NCBI GenBank assembly: GCA_021029095.1
Contig: JAJOHG010000033.1
Coordinates: 62,001-126,000, forward strand
DNA from: Phellopilus nigrolimitatus
Taxonomy: Eukaryota; Basidiomycota; Agaricomycetes; Hymenochaetales; Hymenochaetaceae
DNA length: 64,000 nucleotides
Direction: 5' to 3'
Part shown: one piece after another, positions 11,063 through 21,767 of the stretch
How the letters are laid out: each line of letters begins with the position of its first letter
How positions within the stretch are numbered: position 1 is the first letter of the stretch
Made by a program: the position numbers and the translations under genes
The notes under the pieces: generated by a model
What the model was told of the DNA's origin: nothing
Seen by the model: the letters and a program-made list of their open reading frames with translations, nothing else
Databases searched by the model: none

Positions 11063-13838
11063 TTAGCATATTGTACAGATGCGTTTATTGGATTGCGAAG
11101 TCCCTTGAGTGGTGAATGCAGGAAAGTCGAAAGCAGCCCAAACGTCCCATTTTACTCGTCCTTTCTTCCTTGACCGTCCTGCAACCCACGCATGCCATGG
11201 ATATTCCACATCCACGCCGGCTTCTCCGTTCGCCTCCCCCGTTCTGCCCGCCTTAATGTCCCGCCAGAACGGACCATGTTCGTACATGACAGGCAATACC
11301 ATTTTGCGTGCTCGCGCGATTTGGAAGATGGTCGGTGGCGCGGTGCCCCAGTCAAGTCGGTCCGAGCAATACAACAGTCCCCCGTTGCCACTCGGATTTG
11401 ACAAGCTCGCGCGGATGGTGCATGTCCTCTGTTGCTCGTTTGATACTGTCATTTGGGAAACGTTATGCTTGACAAAGCCTGAGGATACGCCCGGCGCAGC
11501 AGTCCAGAAGTGTACGTATGCAATATCCTCGCGCGGAATGAGCTCGTCGTCGAAGCGGACATGGAACCCAGGAAGATGGAGAAACTGGAATGCAATATGA
11601 AGCAGAAGCAAGTTTGTCAAGTAAATAGAGGCAGAATGAAAGGGAAGTGTCCATACGATCTTCCGTTTCTGTGTGCTCTCCATCTTCCGGTACCAATGGC
11701 TTCTGGCCAACGCGCTGCCACATAAACTCGTATTCACACACGTCGCAAGGAAAATAAGATGGAATGACGTTCGCCTCCCGAAAGTTCGCGCCGTCCGATG
11801 CACACGATGGCCTCATGCGAACGAACACGGCCCCGTCATTCCCGCTGCGCACATGCCCCTCGGGGGAATCCACGAGCATGGACGTTACGCAGCCAGGCAG
11901 ACAAGCGGCGCGCGTGCGTTCGATGAGCTCGGATTGAGAATCAATCCATCCGAGAGCACCAGTGCAAAACCTTGACAGGCCTCAGTCCCGTCCGATGAGA
12001 TATCGAACGACGCATTTGGAGGGATGACGACAAGCGAAAGTATACGGCCTACGATATCGATAATGTCGGTTTCGCAGAGGGAAGAAGGAGAACGTGGAAT
12101 ATAAAAAGTCAGCTCAGAATCTTCAATGAGTGGCTTAATCTGAGAGGGAATGAACGAATTATAATGAATCGCGATTTCTCGTGGAAGTGAGCACGTCAGC
12201 GAAGCAAGATCCTTTGCATATGAGCATGTGTCAGCTTGCTTTTATAACGGGCGTCATAGACTTACAAGTCTATTCTTTGTGGAGAAATGACCGGGGACGA
12301 TTTTTATAGCTGCTTCAGTTGCTAAGTCTGTACTTCACGAAATGACCTTCCTCTTGAACGTAGCAGTATATTCCGGCCCTCGAGTCTGAAAATATACTTA
12401 AATCAGCTTTCGAGAATTTTGAAAAAAAAAAAAAAAAGGTTGTGCGACCTTTGCTTAAAACAGAAACAATTATTTCGTCCACCCCATCACCATCGAGGTC
12501 AATACAAATTAAGTCTAGTATAGAGGCGTTGGAATCTTTCTCGTTGAAGTTTTCCAGAATCTGACGACTCCAGATGATATCAGAGAAGTTTAACACAGGC
12601 GCAGTAGGTGCTTTCGTGTACAGAGACAGAACACCTCCTTTGTGAGCCTGGGTAAGAGCAGAATCAGTGAACGAGCTATATTGTCGCGCAAGAATGCACT
12701 CAGGCTTTAACGTACCTCGGCGACAGCGATGAAAGCAAGTTTTATCTCCATTGACTCTTCCGGCGCACATTTGTCCTGGACAATGCTCCTGCTCCAAGGA
12801 ATCGACACAGCTGATAGGTGTGTGAAACCATGACCGACCACAGTACCGCACTATTGTCAGACCCTCTCGGCTTGAGACTACGACATAATCAAGGGATCCG
12901 CCAGCGCCCGTGACCACGAGACAATCCTGTATGGCTGTAAATGTGTCCTCTAGCGCGATACTCACAAGCCAATGATGGGATTTGTAAACATCCGCCGGTC
13001 GTGTGAACACGATCAAGGGAGAATGGGTTTCAGGGCGCGAAGATTTCGCAACGGCGAGAATTTGGAGAGAGAAGGTGGTAGAGAAATGGCCAACTAAACG
13101 TGTTTGTGGTCAGTTCCAGATCTTTCACAAATTGTTCTAGACATGCTCAACCTTTAACACAGTTGATACCAGGAAAACGACCGATGTCGCGTCGCGTCCA
13201 GTCACCTTCATCGGTGCCAAAATTCTCGAGCCAGTAAACACGCCCTCCATAAGGGTCCATCGATTCAAGAGACTCCCCGTAATCGCTCGTTACAATGACT
13301 GTAAAGACCTTTAGGTCAATGTAAATCACAAGACAAATACATTCTTACGATCTTGGAAGCCGTTTCCAGAGACATCAACAGAAATACAGGAAGAAGGAAA
13401 CCTCAGTGACTTGAGGTTCAATTTATTCCAGTGATTTAAGACACTATCGTCCTCAATTCTAATTTAAATTCATAAAAACCAACCGTCCGGACTAAAAAAG
13501 AATAAACTGAGCTCACCCCTCGTCAAAGTCACGATTGCGAGGGTTCTCATAAAATATAATGGCACTCGGGCGATCGCTTTCCCAAAGCCGAGAATGATAA
13601 TAGTCATCCTTCCGTTTTCCTTTGACACGAAATGGGAAGTTAAGCAGCCAGTGAGGAGTGTCGCCAGAGCCCGCATCGATAGCCTCTCTTCGAAAGTTAG
13701 GATATAGGCGATGGTCGTTTTTTCGAGCATAGTTGCGATGGGGGATCTACAGATGTACAGACTTTACAAGGGAGAAAGAGAACCTATATGAGCATGACAG
13801 AAGGTAAGATGGCGTTGAACAATTACTTTCCGCCTCAT
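11063..13838 (-). CDS. Aldos-2-ulose dehydratase-like protein
   Basis: Resembles the basidiomycete enzyme that dehydrates 1,5-anhydrofructose or glucosone on the route to microthecin and cortalcerone. Matching blocks in order: HWLLNFPFR; NGFQDLIVTSDYG; YGGRVYWLENFG; DIDGDG-like LDGDGVDEIIVS (propeller calcium loop); LPGFHVRFDDE with FWTAAPGVSSGF (cupin); MYEHGPFW; and YPWHAWVAG with WAAFDFPAF. The proposed start is a mini exon (MRRK) at 13838. An intron at about 12400-12460 carries a 16-base homopolymer. Frame breaks occur near 12740, 12330 and probably 11665. It ends soon after the FDFPAF block, whereas the Phanerochaete enzyme, as I recall it, continues for well over 100 residues. Activity is therefore uncertain. 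Confidence 0.75.
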
Positions 13839-15182
13839 GACGGGTCAAAGGAAAGAAGCTTCCGTGTGACGCAGATCTATTCCGGATTTGGTCAACTTGT
13901 GGCGTCAGGACTTAAGCTTCTATTTACAACAAACAGTTACTGTACTTGCATTTATTAATTTTCGTCGTACCTTGATTAAAACCAGCGCATTCATATCGCG
14001 ATCATCGACACCGGAAGAGATGTGCGGCCGGGGACGGGAAGGAACACAAAATTTCGAGTTCTTGCGCAGTCGAAGCGAGCCGATCTCTCAAGTCTACCAG
14101 ACGAAGCTCGTTGAGCTGGAAGAACAAATACTTGGGGCTAAATACACAAGCTACAATACATGTAGGTATATTGGACAGATCAACAAGTGTTTAAACCCTG
14201 GTGTACACTTATGCACGGGCGTGTTGCATCATGTCAAATCTAGTAGATCATGGTGGAGTAATTACCCCCCAACGTGCTGTTCTAGTGCGCCCATGTGTGC
14301 CTGCGCAGCAACTTCGGAATTTGAGTTTACAGAAAGCTTCTTTGACTAGGACTTCATGTCCGCTAACGTTTTCCGCGGTCCTGCAGCATGATCCAACAAT
14401 GTTACGAATTGAATGATTGTATTTGTATCCAGTGACTTCTGCACTCATCTGTATTTCTTGGCTTGAACCAAACCTACATATATACCAGTCACGTAAGTTG
14501 AGCATAGAACCAAGACAGTGCCGATAACCGCCATGAGGATGCCTGCTTACTTAACTCGTCATTTGCACACCAATATCCACAAATGAATTTATGAAGAGGT
14601 ATTTCGTCAGATTACATCGGAGCATAAGGCAACAGTCCTCCCCATACAAGTTGGAAAGAGAAACAGAGAAGGAGAAAGGAAGAAGAGGCAGGAGAGAATT
14701 AGAATGGTAAAAGGGAAAAAAATAGAGAAAGAGATATGTAATATGTATCCATCATCATCCGCGCACAGCGTCGCGACTCGTAAGCAACCACAGGGAAGAC
14801 AAGATGACGCATTCCGGGGAACAGGAGACGGGGAAACGAGGGCGTGGATGCAGAAAGTGAACGTAAAATCGTGGCTGTGACGCATCTGCGAAGCGCGAAT
14901 CGGCAACGATATGCAGAAGTGTATTCACAGGGTGACGTACTGAAGGAGGTTTAATCAGACGACTGAGCCTGTGGGTGTGTATGTTGTTATAGAGGGTAGG
15001 GACATTCGAGGCATGCATCTTCTTGATGAACAAAAAAGCATTGTTATGTAGGATGATGCCAGAACAGAAAAATGAAGTGAAATGAATAAGATCATTCGTA
15101 GGGAGGGATAGAGTCCGCCGAGTATTCCATACAGCGTGTCTGGGGAACAGGACATATATGAAGATCTAACTCGAACCTGAAC
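13839..15182. other. Intergenic region without supported gene
   Basis: About 1.3 kb between the dehydratase promoter and the 3' end of the Rac gene. The longest open frame (13888-14349, plus) has a short helical, charged middle and a Cys-rich end but matches nothing I know and has no clear splice structure. The 14.6-14.75 kb part is a purine-rich low-complexity stretch. Confidence 0.4.
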
Positions 15183-16193
15183 TCATGCGATGATGCAACC
15201 GGTCTTCTTGTTGGGCTTCCCTGTCTTCGCAGGAGGATAGACTAGGTAGAGGAATTTGAGTTAGTTCGCAAACTTCACTATGAATGAAAACTAGTCACTT
15301 ACGAACGGCACGAATCGCCTCGTCAAAAACGGTCTTCAGATTTTTCTGGGTCAGGGCAGAGCACTCGAGGTACTTCACGGCCCTGATGTCCTTCTGCATC
15401 TGGAGACCCTGCTGGTATGAGATTGGCGACATGCGCCTGAAGTTATTTGCCCTTTCTTAGAGTTACATCACATAGTTTAGGGAGCGAAAGGACGCACCGC
15501 TCGCGAAGCTTATCGATAGTCGCCGGGTCATCACGAAGATCGAGCTTCGTACCAACAAGCAACAAAGAAGTCGACGGTGCGTGATGGGAGATTTCCGGGT
15601 ACCACTGATTTCACCATGTCATGAGCCCTCCCACCCATCCTCAAGGCGAATTTAGCTTTCGCACCTTCGTTCTCACGTTCTCATAACTCGGAGGGCTAAC
15701 GAGTGAGAAGCAGACCAGGAAGACGTCGGTTTGAGGGTAGGATAGTGGACGAAGACGGTCGTAATCTTCCTGGCCAGCAGTGTCCCAGAGACCGAGCGAG
15801 ATCGTCTTGCCATCAATCATAACACTCGCGGAGTAGTTGTCAAACACTGCGGAGTGCACAGTGAGATTGAAGACGCCAAGACCGATCGATCGGAGACATA
15901 CCGGTTGGATGTACTCGCCCTATTCGAAGAATGGTCAGGTTTTACAGAAGCCGACGAAGAAAGACGCGTACTGGGAAGGCGTTTGTGGTGTAAGAGATCA
16001 AGAGACATGTCTGTTCCACGGTCATGCAAAGTGAGTCTACCATCGTCAAACGCGGCGACCAGTCCACTCGCCTTTCCGACAGCACCGTCGCCTACGACAA
16101 CACCTGCATTCGTTGCATGAGTACGGGAACAAGACGTAGAAGAAGAAAAAACGACGGCGCGGACGTACACTTGATAGCCTGGACAGCGTTCAT
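15183..16193 (-). CDS. RAC1: Rac-type Rho GTPase
   Basis: Small GTPase controlling actin and polarised growth. Exon 1 (MNAVQAIK plus T, 16169-16193) joins across a gtacgt donor to [11 protein letters not shown] (P-loop). A 61-nt intron with a GC donor (16011-16071) leads to [13 protein letters not shown]. Then come [13 protein letters not shown] (switch I), [19 protein letters not shown] (switch II), VGTKLDLR and ECSALTQ. TKLDLR and [10 protein letters not shown] mark Rac rather than Cdc42. The C-terminus is Lys-rich and ends in the prenylation box CIIA; the terminal Ala would favour farnesyl over geranylgeranyl by the usual rule. One base is missing near 15907 (effector-loop codons for Pro-Thr), breaking the frame. 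Confidence 0.88.
16011..16071 (-). other. Probable GC-AG intron in the Rac gene
   Basis: The P-loop exon ends GGAAAG and the next conserved codons (ACA TGT CTC, for TCL) begin after CAG. The donor between them reads GCGAGT, so a 61-nt intron with a GC donor is needed to join GAVGK to TCLLISY in phase 0. Confidence 0.6.
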
Positions 16194-17065
16194 ACTGATG
16201 CCGGGCAAATCACCTGAGACGCAAGAATTGCTTCGACAATGGAGCTATACGGGTCACGCAAGGGCTGGCGGAGAGGATTGCGTAATGAGTGATTGTAATA
16301 AAGGAGGATATAGAGGAAGTATTTGCTATACGAATGAGGGAGTGGGTGCGGAAAGATAGAGAATCCTGAAGACTCTTATCCGGGTTGGTCGGGGATAAAA
16401 GGCCTCTGATGACTTACCTCGATTGTGTATTCCGGAAAGAAAGACAGAGAGTAATCTTGGAGGTCGGGCGACGTTGAACAGACGGAACTGGATGTTGGCA
16501 ACGCGACAAGTGAGAAGAGGTTCAAGAGGAACGACGAGGAGCAGGCAGGCGCGTCGCCTGCCGGATACCATCTGTTGGGTGTCTATTTCACTAATCCGTA
16601 AAAGGAATGTAGTTCCCGCAAGTACTAACAGCCAGCCGTCGGCAGAACGCTCTAGCTGTATTCTCATTTTCTTGATCGACAACTCTTTCTGTTCAAAGCA
16701 CAAACTGCACATCTAGCTCTCAACTACGATTTCAATCTAAAACCCTGCCAGCTACACATGACTTCGGCGTAATTCGTCAAGGCCAGAAATGATTTGCATA
16801 CGCCATTGCGCAACTAGCTTTCTGTCGGGGCTCTTCGATATCCGACGTAAAAGGATTTATGACTTTATTACCTATCTAGCAAGTGTAGTATGCGCACAGA
16901 TGCAATTAAACTGGCTGGTGAAAGGAACGCCCCTGGTCTGCGCTATACTGGTCAGCCAAGGTCACCCATGTGCCGAAATTTAGCCTGTCAGCCCATTGTA
17001 ATTATTCTCCAGATATAAAACAATGTTCCCCATCCAAACGCAAACTCTCAAGGCTACTCTCAGGC
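16194..17065. other. Divergent intergenic region
   Basis: Holds the 5' flanks of the Rac gene (-) and the Ser-rich conserved gene (+). An antisense-oriented open frame at 16326-16712 (minus) has a hydrophobic middle but no recognisable family; I treat it as chance or 5' UTR. Confidence 0.4.
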
Positions 17066-19063
17066 ATGGCTGTCGACTTCATTGCAATGACAGCTGTCTC
17101 CTCTCAGTCGCCTCCTACACTCCCAACGCGTCTCCGGAGGCGCTCGAGCTCTCTGTTCGCTCTCGACACGCTCTCGCCTCCTTCTCCACCGCTTTCTCCT
17201 AGCGTCTCCATTACGTTTTGCAAAGAATCCGGTTTATTTGGTGAAATCCCGATTATCTTCGATTTTCTGACGACCAGCTCGGCTCCTTGTGAGGAAAGGC
17301 TCTCTAAGATGGCATGCCTCAAGCCTCCTCTGCCTCCTCTGGCAAAATTCTCGCCAATGTCGGCGTTCTTTCCGATGAGCAGCAGCGCAGACACACTCGA
17401 TACGATCAGCACTCAAGCGTTTGGGGGAGCTAGGCCTGACTCGTGCTACTCTAGCGACCAAAGATACTCTATCCTCAGTGGCAGCTCTACGCTAGACTCT
17501 CCCATAGATGCTCATTTTGAAGTACCTTCGCCGACTACTCCCATGGGCACGTCAAGCAACATCCCGTGTCATGATCTCCTCGCACCGTCTGAGAGCACGC
17601 CTGGTGTGCAAGTACTGGATTATGATTCGGGTCAGAAGAACGTGTCTCATTTCACTATCTCTGCATATCTGGCATCACCATCTGTCTATGGCGATGTTTC
17701 GGGGACAATACAATCGTCAGAATCGGCTACAGCATCAAGAACTCTGGAGGTCTCGTCGTTGCAGAACTCTTCACCTGATGAACTTTGGAAAGATCAAGAC
17801 TGGAATGACACAGGATTGAGCACTATACGACCCGCAGTCAAGGGTGCGAGCAAGGTTTCGACACTTTCCAACAGCCAATCTTTGTCAATTGTCCAATTTG
17901 CTGCGATGCCTACTGCATCTTCTGGCTCGAGCGATTCCGCACAATCTTCCCCGCGTACCCCGGGCTCAGACGACAAAACACCCACGCAAGCAACGTTCCT
18001 CAAGCGCCATGCTCAAATGCAACAGCCGCTATCCAGACAGACATCTCTGCAGAATTTGCGTTCAGACGCTCCCTCGATCAGGACATCATCCTCTGCGTCT
18101 GAAATCAATGCACACTTCCGCTATCCGTTGCTCGGACAAAAGCGCAGGCCCGCTTCGACGCGCATTCCTGACAAAGAAAATGTCTCTGGAGACGATAGAC
18201 CTGTGGTCAATGAAGTAGCCGACGTGATTAGTCCGACTAGGCCGGCCATTCCTCTGCCGGCTCCGTGTCTTAAACACGCACAATGGCTCCGTGACACAAC
18301 TGTTGAAATCTGGATCGATCAGGAAGGCTTCCGTGCAATACGCCCAAAATTCTACCTCGCCTCCATTAGCAACGGTCTCCCGTACGCACAGGACCAGTGC
18401 GCCTCGCGAGGCGCGGAAAACGACCCGCTTTTAACCACCGTCGCTGAATTCCTGCCTATCTCGCGTGCCGCGCACTTTTTCCACCACGCCGCGCTCGACC
18501 GCGCACCGACGCTCAACCGTATCATCACGAACGGCGACGAGACACACGACTACATCGCGCGCACCGCGAGGCTCGTGCTGCGCGACAATGGCGTGTTCTT
18601 CGTGCACGGCACGGAAGACCATCGGCTCCCTGGAGGCTGTGTCGTGCGCCTCAACTGGCGCTTTGAGTACTTCGTCTCGAGCCGCCGCCCCGACGGCCGC
18701 AGCGCGCATCGCGGCGAGAAGGTGTTCACGCCGCTCTCGTTTAGCTGCACGCCTGCGCTGCTTGATCGGGCGCGCGCGAACAAGGTGAAAGTATTACATA
18801 TCATGAAGAAGACGCTCCTCCCGAATCTCGTTGCGCAGAAGCTAGAGCCGCCAGACCTTCCCCTCCCTGTGCCGTCTACGCCTACCCTCGCCGCGAGCCC
18901 ATCAAGCGGATCGCTCCGTTCGATCACAATTAGCGAGTCGCGCAGCTCCGTTGCATCGCAGAAGAGTAATAAGAGTATTTTCTCGAAGAGTCCCCGAACT
19001 GGGCGCGGGTCGGCGTTCGAGTCCGCGCCCGCTCCTACACATTCCCTCCGCCACCGAGCATGA
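17066..19063 (+). CDS. Conserved basidiomycete protein of unknown function, Ser-rich
   Basis: A single open frame of 665 codons without introns, unusual here. The first in-frame ATG is at 17066. Roughly residues 1-390 are Ser/Thr/Pro-rich and probably disordered, with many SP/TP sites. Residues about 405-600 form an ordered block starting with VEIWIDQEGFRAIRP and containing LNRIITNGDETHDYIAR, LVLRDNGVFFVHGTE, LNWRFEYFVSSRR, GEKVFTPLSFSC and a basic segment VKVLHIMKK. I recall this block as recurring in Agaricomycete hypothetical proteins, but no function is known to me. A second Ser-rich tail follows. GC content rises strongly over the ordered block. Confidence 0.7.
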   Translation: MAVDFIAMTAVSSQSPPTLPTRLRRRSSSLFALDTLSPPSPPLSPSVSITFCKESGLFGEIPIIFDFLTTSSAPCEERLSKMACLKPPLPPLAKFSPMSAFFPMSSSADTLDTISTQAFGGARPDSCYSSDQRYSILSGSSTLDSPIDAHFEVPSPTTPMGTSSNIPCHDLLAPSESTPGVQVLDYDSGQKNVSHFTISAYLASPSVYGDVSGTIQSSESATASRTLEVSSLQNSSPDELWKDQDWNDTGLSTIRPAVKGASKVSTLSNSQSLSIVQFAAMPTASSGSSDSAQSSPRTPGSDDKTPTQATFLKRHAQMQQPLSRQTSLQNLRSDAPSIRTSSSASEINAHFRYPLLGQKRRPASTRIPDKENVSGDDRPVVNEVADVISPTRPAIPLPAPCLKHAQWLRDTTVEIWIDQEGFRAIRPKFYLASISNGLPYAQDQCASRGAENDPLLTTVAEFLPISRAAHFFHHAALDRAPTLNRIITNGDETHDYIARTARLVLRDNGVFFVHGTEDHRLPGGCVVRLNWRFEYFVSSRRPDGRSAHRGEKVFTPLSFSCTPALLDRARANKVKVLHIMKKTLLPNLVAQKLEPPDLPLPVPSTPTLAASPSSGSLRSITISESRSSVASQKSNKSIFSKSPRTGRGSAFESAPAPTHSLRHRA

Positions 19064-19535
19064 GAACCGTGCCCTCTCACACCAGGCACCGTCGCGGGAG
19101 TCACAGCGAGACGACGACGGAGGACTTTCTGCGTCGGCGGGACAGCGAGGAACGCCGCACACAGGCATGAACGCTCACGTTCAGACGAAGCCGCCCGATA
19201 CTTGCCTGGCATTTACGTCGATGGAGCTGCCCGAGCAGCTTCCCCCCGCGCACGACTGCGACCCTGCCGCTTATCCGCCCAATAATCCCCCGAGGAGACT
19301 TGCTGAAGATGTTCGACTCCGAAGTTCCAAGTTAAAAGGCGGCCTAGTTCCGTTCGCCTTGAGGTTGTCAACAATATGCAGATGACGGTCCTGCCCGCTC
19401 CACCGCGACCCAAGCAGCCTGGTTTTTGATCGGTGTATGAATCATCATTTGCATTAGTGTATATCTATAAAGTTCTACAATATCGTCTTATTTTTGTAGC
19501 CCCTCTACTAGCTAGACATTACGAACAGTTTATAT
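19064..19535. other. Convergent intergenic region
   Basis: 3' flanks of the Ser-rich gene and ALG9. No gene supported. Confidence 0.45.
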
Positions 19536-21767
19536 TCAGAATATGCCTTGCTTCTTCAGAAGGCAGTAGTCCCCATACGAATTTAGCCTCTGCCACCACT
19601 TTCCAGGGAACCATAGGACACGGGTGAGCAGAGGCGAGTGCGCAGCGTCCAGGAAGGGCACGCAGAACATACGCTGCCAATGTTCCTCATCCACGGCATA
19701 GCGAGGTTCGTGAATGCTTGATGAAGGATGGTTCGGGAAGTCCAGGTCGATGAGGTAGTGGCAAGTCTTGATATCAACCTGAATAAACATACTCTGTCAG
19801 TCGTGAAAAGAAAGAAAGGAACAGAATCATACGTAGTGCGTGGGATCCTCTTTGTTCAGATCGTTCAAATCCTCAGGGATAACTTTTGTGCCGCTCCTTT
19901 TCCACAATGCATTGCCATCTTCGCTCTTAACAAAGTGCTTCGGCAGCATTCCGTCAAACTCGCTCTTGACTGAACTCGACGTTCACTGCCGTCCGGGACG
20001 AGGAAGTGGCTCGGGAAACGGTGCCACTCTTTTCCCAGGCATAACGTGAGGTTCAGCGCCTTCACCGGACTCAAGTCGATGCGCGGTTCATCGCGGTCGT
20101 CTTTACGTGCGTGCGGAGACCGGGGAGGAGGCGGCGGGAGTAGACCGGTGACATTCAACACGCGAACGAGTTCACGTGTCTCGAGGTGGTGTGCGACCTC
20201 AAGCGGCGCGTGATAGTAATAGCTCTGCGCAAGGATACGCGCGATGGAGATGATAGTGGCAAAGAGCAAGACGGCGAGCGTAAAGAGCTTGAAGAACGAG
20301 GAACGGGATGCCCGATATGGCGAACGCGTAACGCTCACGAACGCAGTCTCGAACCATCCGCGCACCAGGAAGAGTGTAACCGCAGCGTTGAATGCGAGAA
20401 ACGGGTAGGCGGGGAAGAAGAACCGCTCTTCCTTGTGCGCCTGTGCAGTCAGGATGACGAACCAGGTGTAGAAAGGAGCTAGCCTGATCGCAAGGAGCGT
20501 AAACGGCGAGCTGCGTGTACCAATCGCCTTATCTTTTTCTTTTTCCGCTGCAGAAGCTGTTCTCAACGGACCACCGAGGCGCTTGTTATCCAAAACGTAG
20601 GTGACTGCGAGGGCCTGGAATAGAAAGGAGAGCGAGAGGAGTAACGACATTGAAGTTGACTAAGTAGGTTGGACAAGTAAAAGTACCAGGGCTCAGTGCC
20701 GTACAAGTCTGGTCCTCGAGTAGATCCACCAAAGATATTGTATTTGACGATGTTCCAGGGAACGATGGTTAGGCGTCCGTACGCTAAAGTATCAATACCA
20801 ATAACAGGTATCTGGCGAGAATAATATTAGAAAGCTCCCATGATAATGAGTTAGCAAAAGGAGCGGGCGCACAAATAATAGACCTGAGCAGGAAGCTGCC
20901 GTGAAGAGGCGCACGACACGGGAATAAAACCATGCAGATTGTTTCTCTGGGGTGATGCGGTCCGCGCCGTGAACAAATAGCTCCTCGAGAACGAAAGGAA
21001 CGGCGAGAGCCAACGCGAATGGCCAGCCTATAATCGCTCCAGCCGCAAATAGAACTGTAGCAAACAGAGTTCGTCGGCTATTTCCTGCGGAGGGCGTGTC
21101 CAGCGTATAAGCGAATGCCAAAGTATTCGTAAACATTGCGAAGGTAGATGGAAGAAACGCTAGCCAATGGTCATACTGTCAGTACACAGTACACGTATCA
21201 GGAAAACAAGGGAGGTACCAGTTGCTGCGTTCCACATCCCTGCACTAAATAGGAGCATAAAGAAAAGATACCGGCCAACACGAAAGTTGACCCTTTCCAT
21301 GACGGCTACGATACAGCTTTGCCTCGCATAGGGACGATACAATCGCAAAGACAACGCGCAGAGAGAATAGTGCAGCCCGCTAATCCGATAATTCAATTAT
21401 ATTCTAGACCTGAAATTAGAGACAAACGCACTTTATCCAACCCTAAGAGCCGCACAACTGCCGTCGCAGGGTATAGGTGCAGCGTGATGTACGCCCAGCT
21501 CCGAATCGCGTACTGCGGCGAGACTTCCCATGTTTGAAATCCATAACCTCTGCTGAGATAGTGTAAAGGTTCCCAGAAATTATACACTTGGGTGTCAAAA
21601 TATATGTCGTAAACAATACGACGCAGAAGACGTCCTTGAAGTGGATGACTGACCTTCATCGCAGTCTGTGATGTTCGAGTACATTGCCCCACACATGCGT
21701 ATAAGGAGCAGAATGCGCAGGGCAACTGAGAAGCTGGGGCACCATGGCGGCTTCTGTGACCTGCCAT
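19536..21767 (-). CDS. ALG9: Alpha-1,2-mannosyltransferase ALG9
   Basis: GT22 enzyme that adds the seventh and ninth mannoses to dolichol-linked oligosaccharide in the ER lumen. Evidence: CDEVYNFWEPLHYL with the split first exon; YGFQTWEVSPQYAIRSWAY; LFSAGMWNA; DLYGTEPWYFY; the hydrophobic AHKEERFFFPAYPF block; CLGKEWHRFPSHFLVPDG; and the C-terminal VLWFPGKWWQRLNSYGDYCL. The proposed start is MAGHRSRHGAP at 21767. At least four single-base frame breaks are required: near 21737 (missing C), 21307 (before AVMERVNFRVGRY), 20661 (before VNFNVVTPLALL) and 19968 (before VKSEFDGMLPKHF). Multiple membrane spans fit the family topology. Identity is certain; the intact frame is not. Confidence 0.9.

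Noticed and set aside
11109..11600. 163-codon plus-strand frame
   Set aside because: Antisense to the cupin part of the dehydratase homologue, which is supported by clear family blocks.
13888..14349. 153-codon plus-strand frame as a gene
   Set aside because: No homology, composition changes abruptly along the frame and no splice-consistent partner exons.
16970..17065. Upstream extension of the Ser-rich gene to 16970
   Set aside because: That frame begins at GTG; the first ATG in frame is at 17066.
18550..19212. 220-codon minus-strand frame
   Set aside because: Antisense to the conserved block of the Ser-rich gene; open because of high GC there, no recognisable domain.
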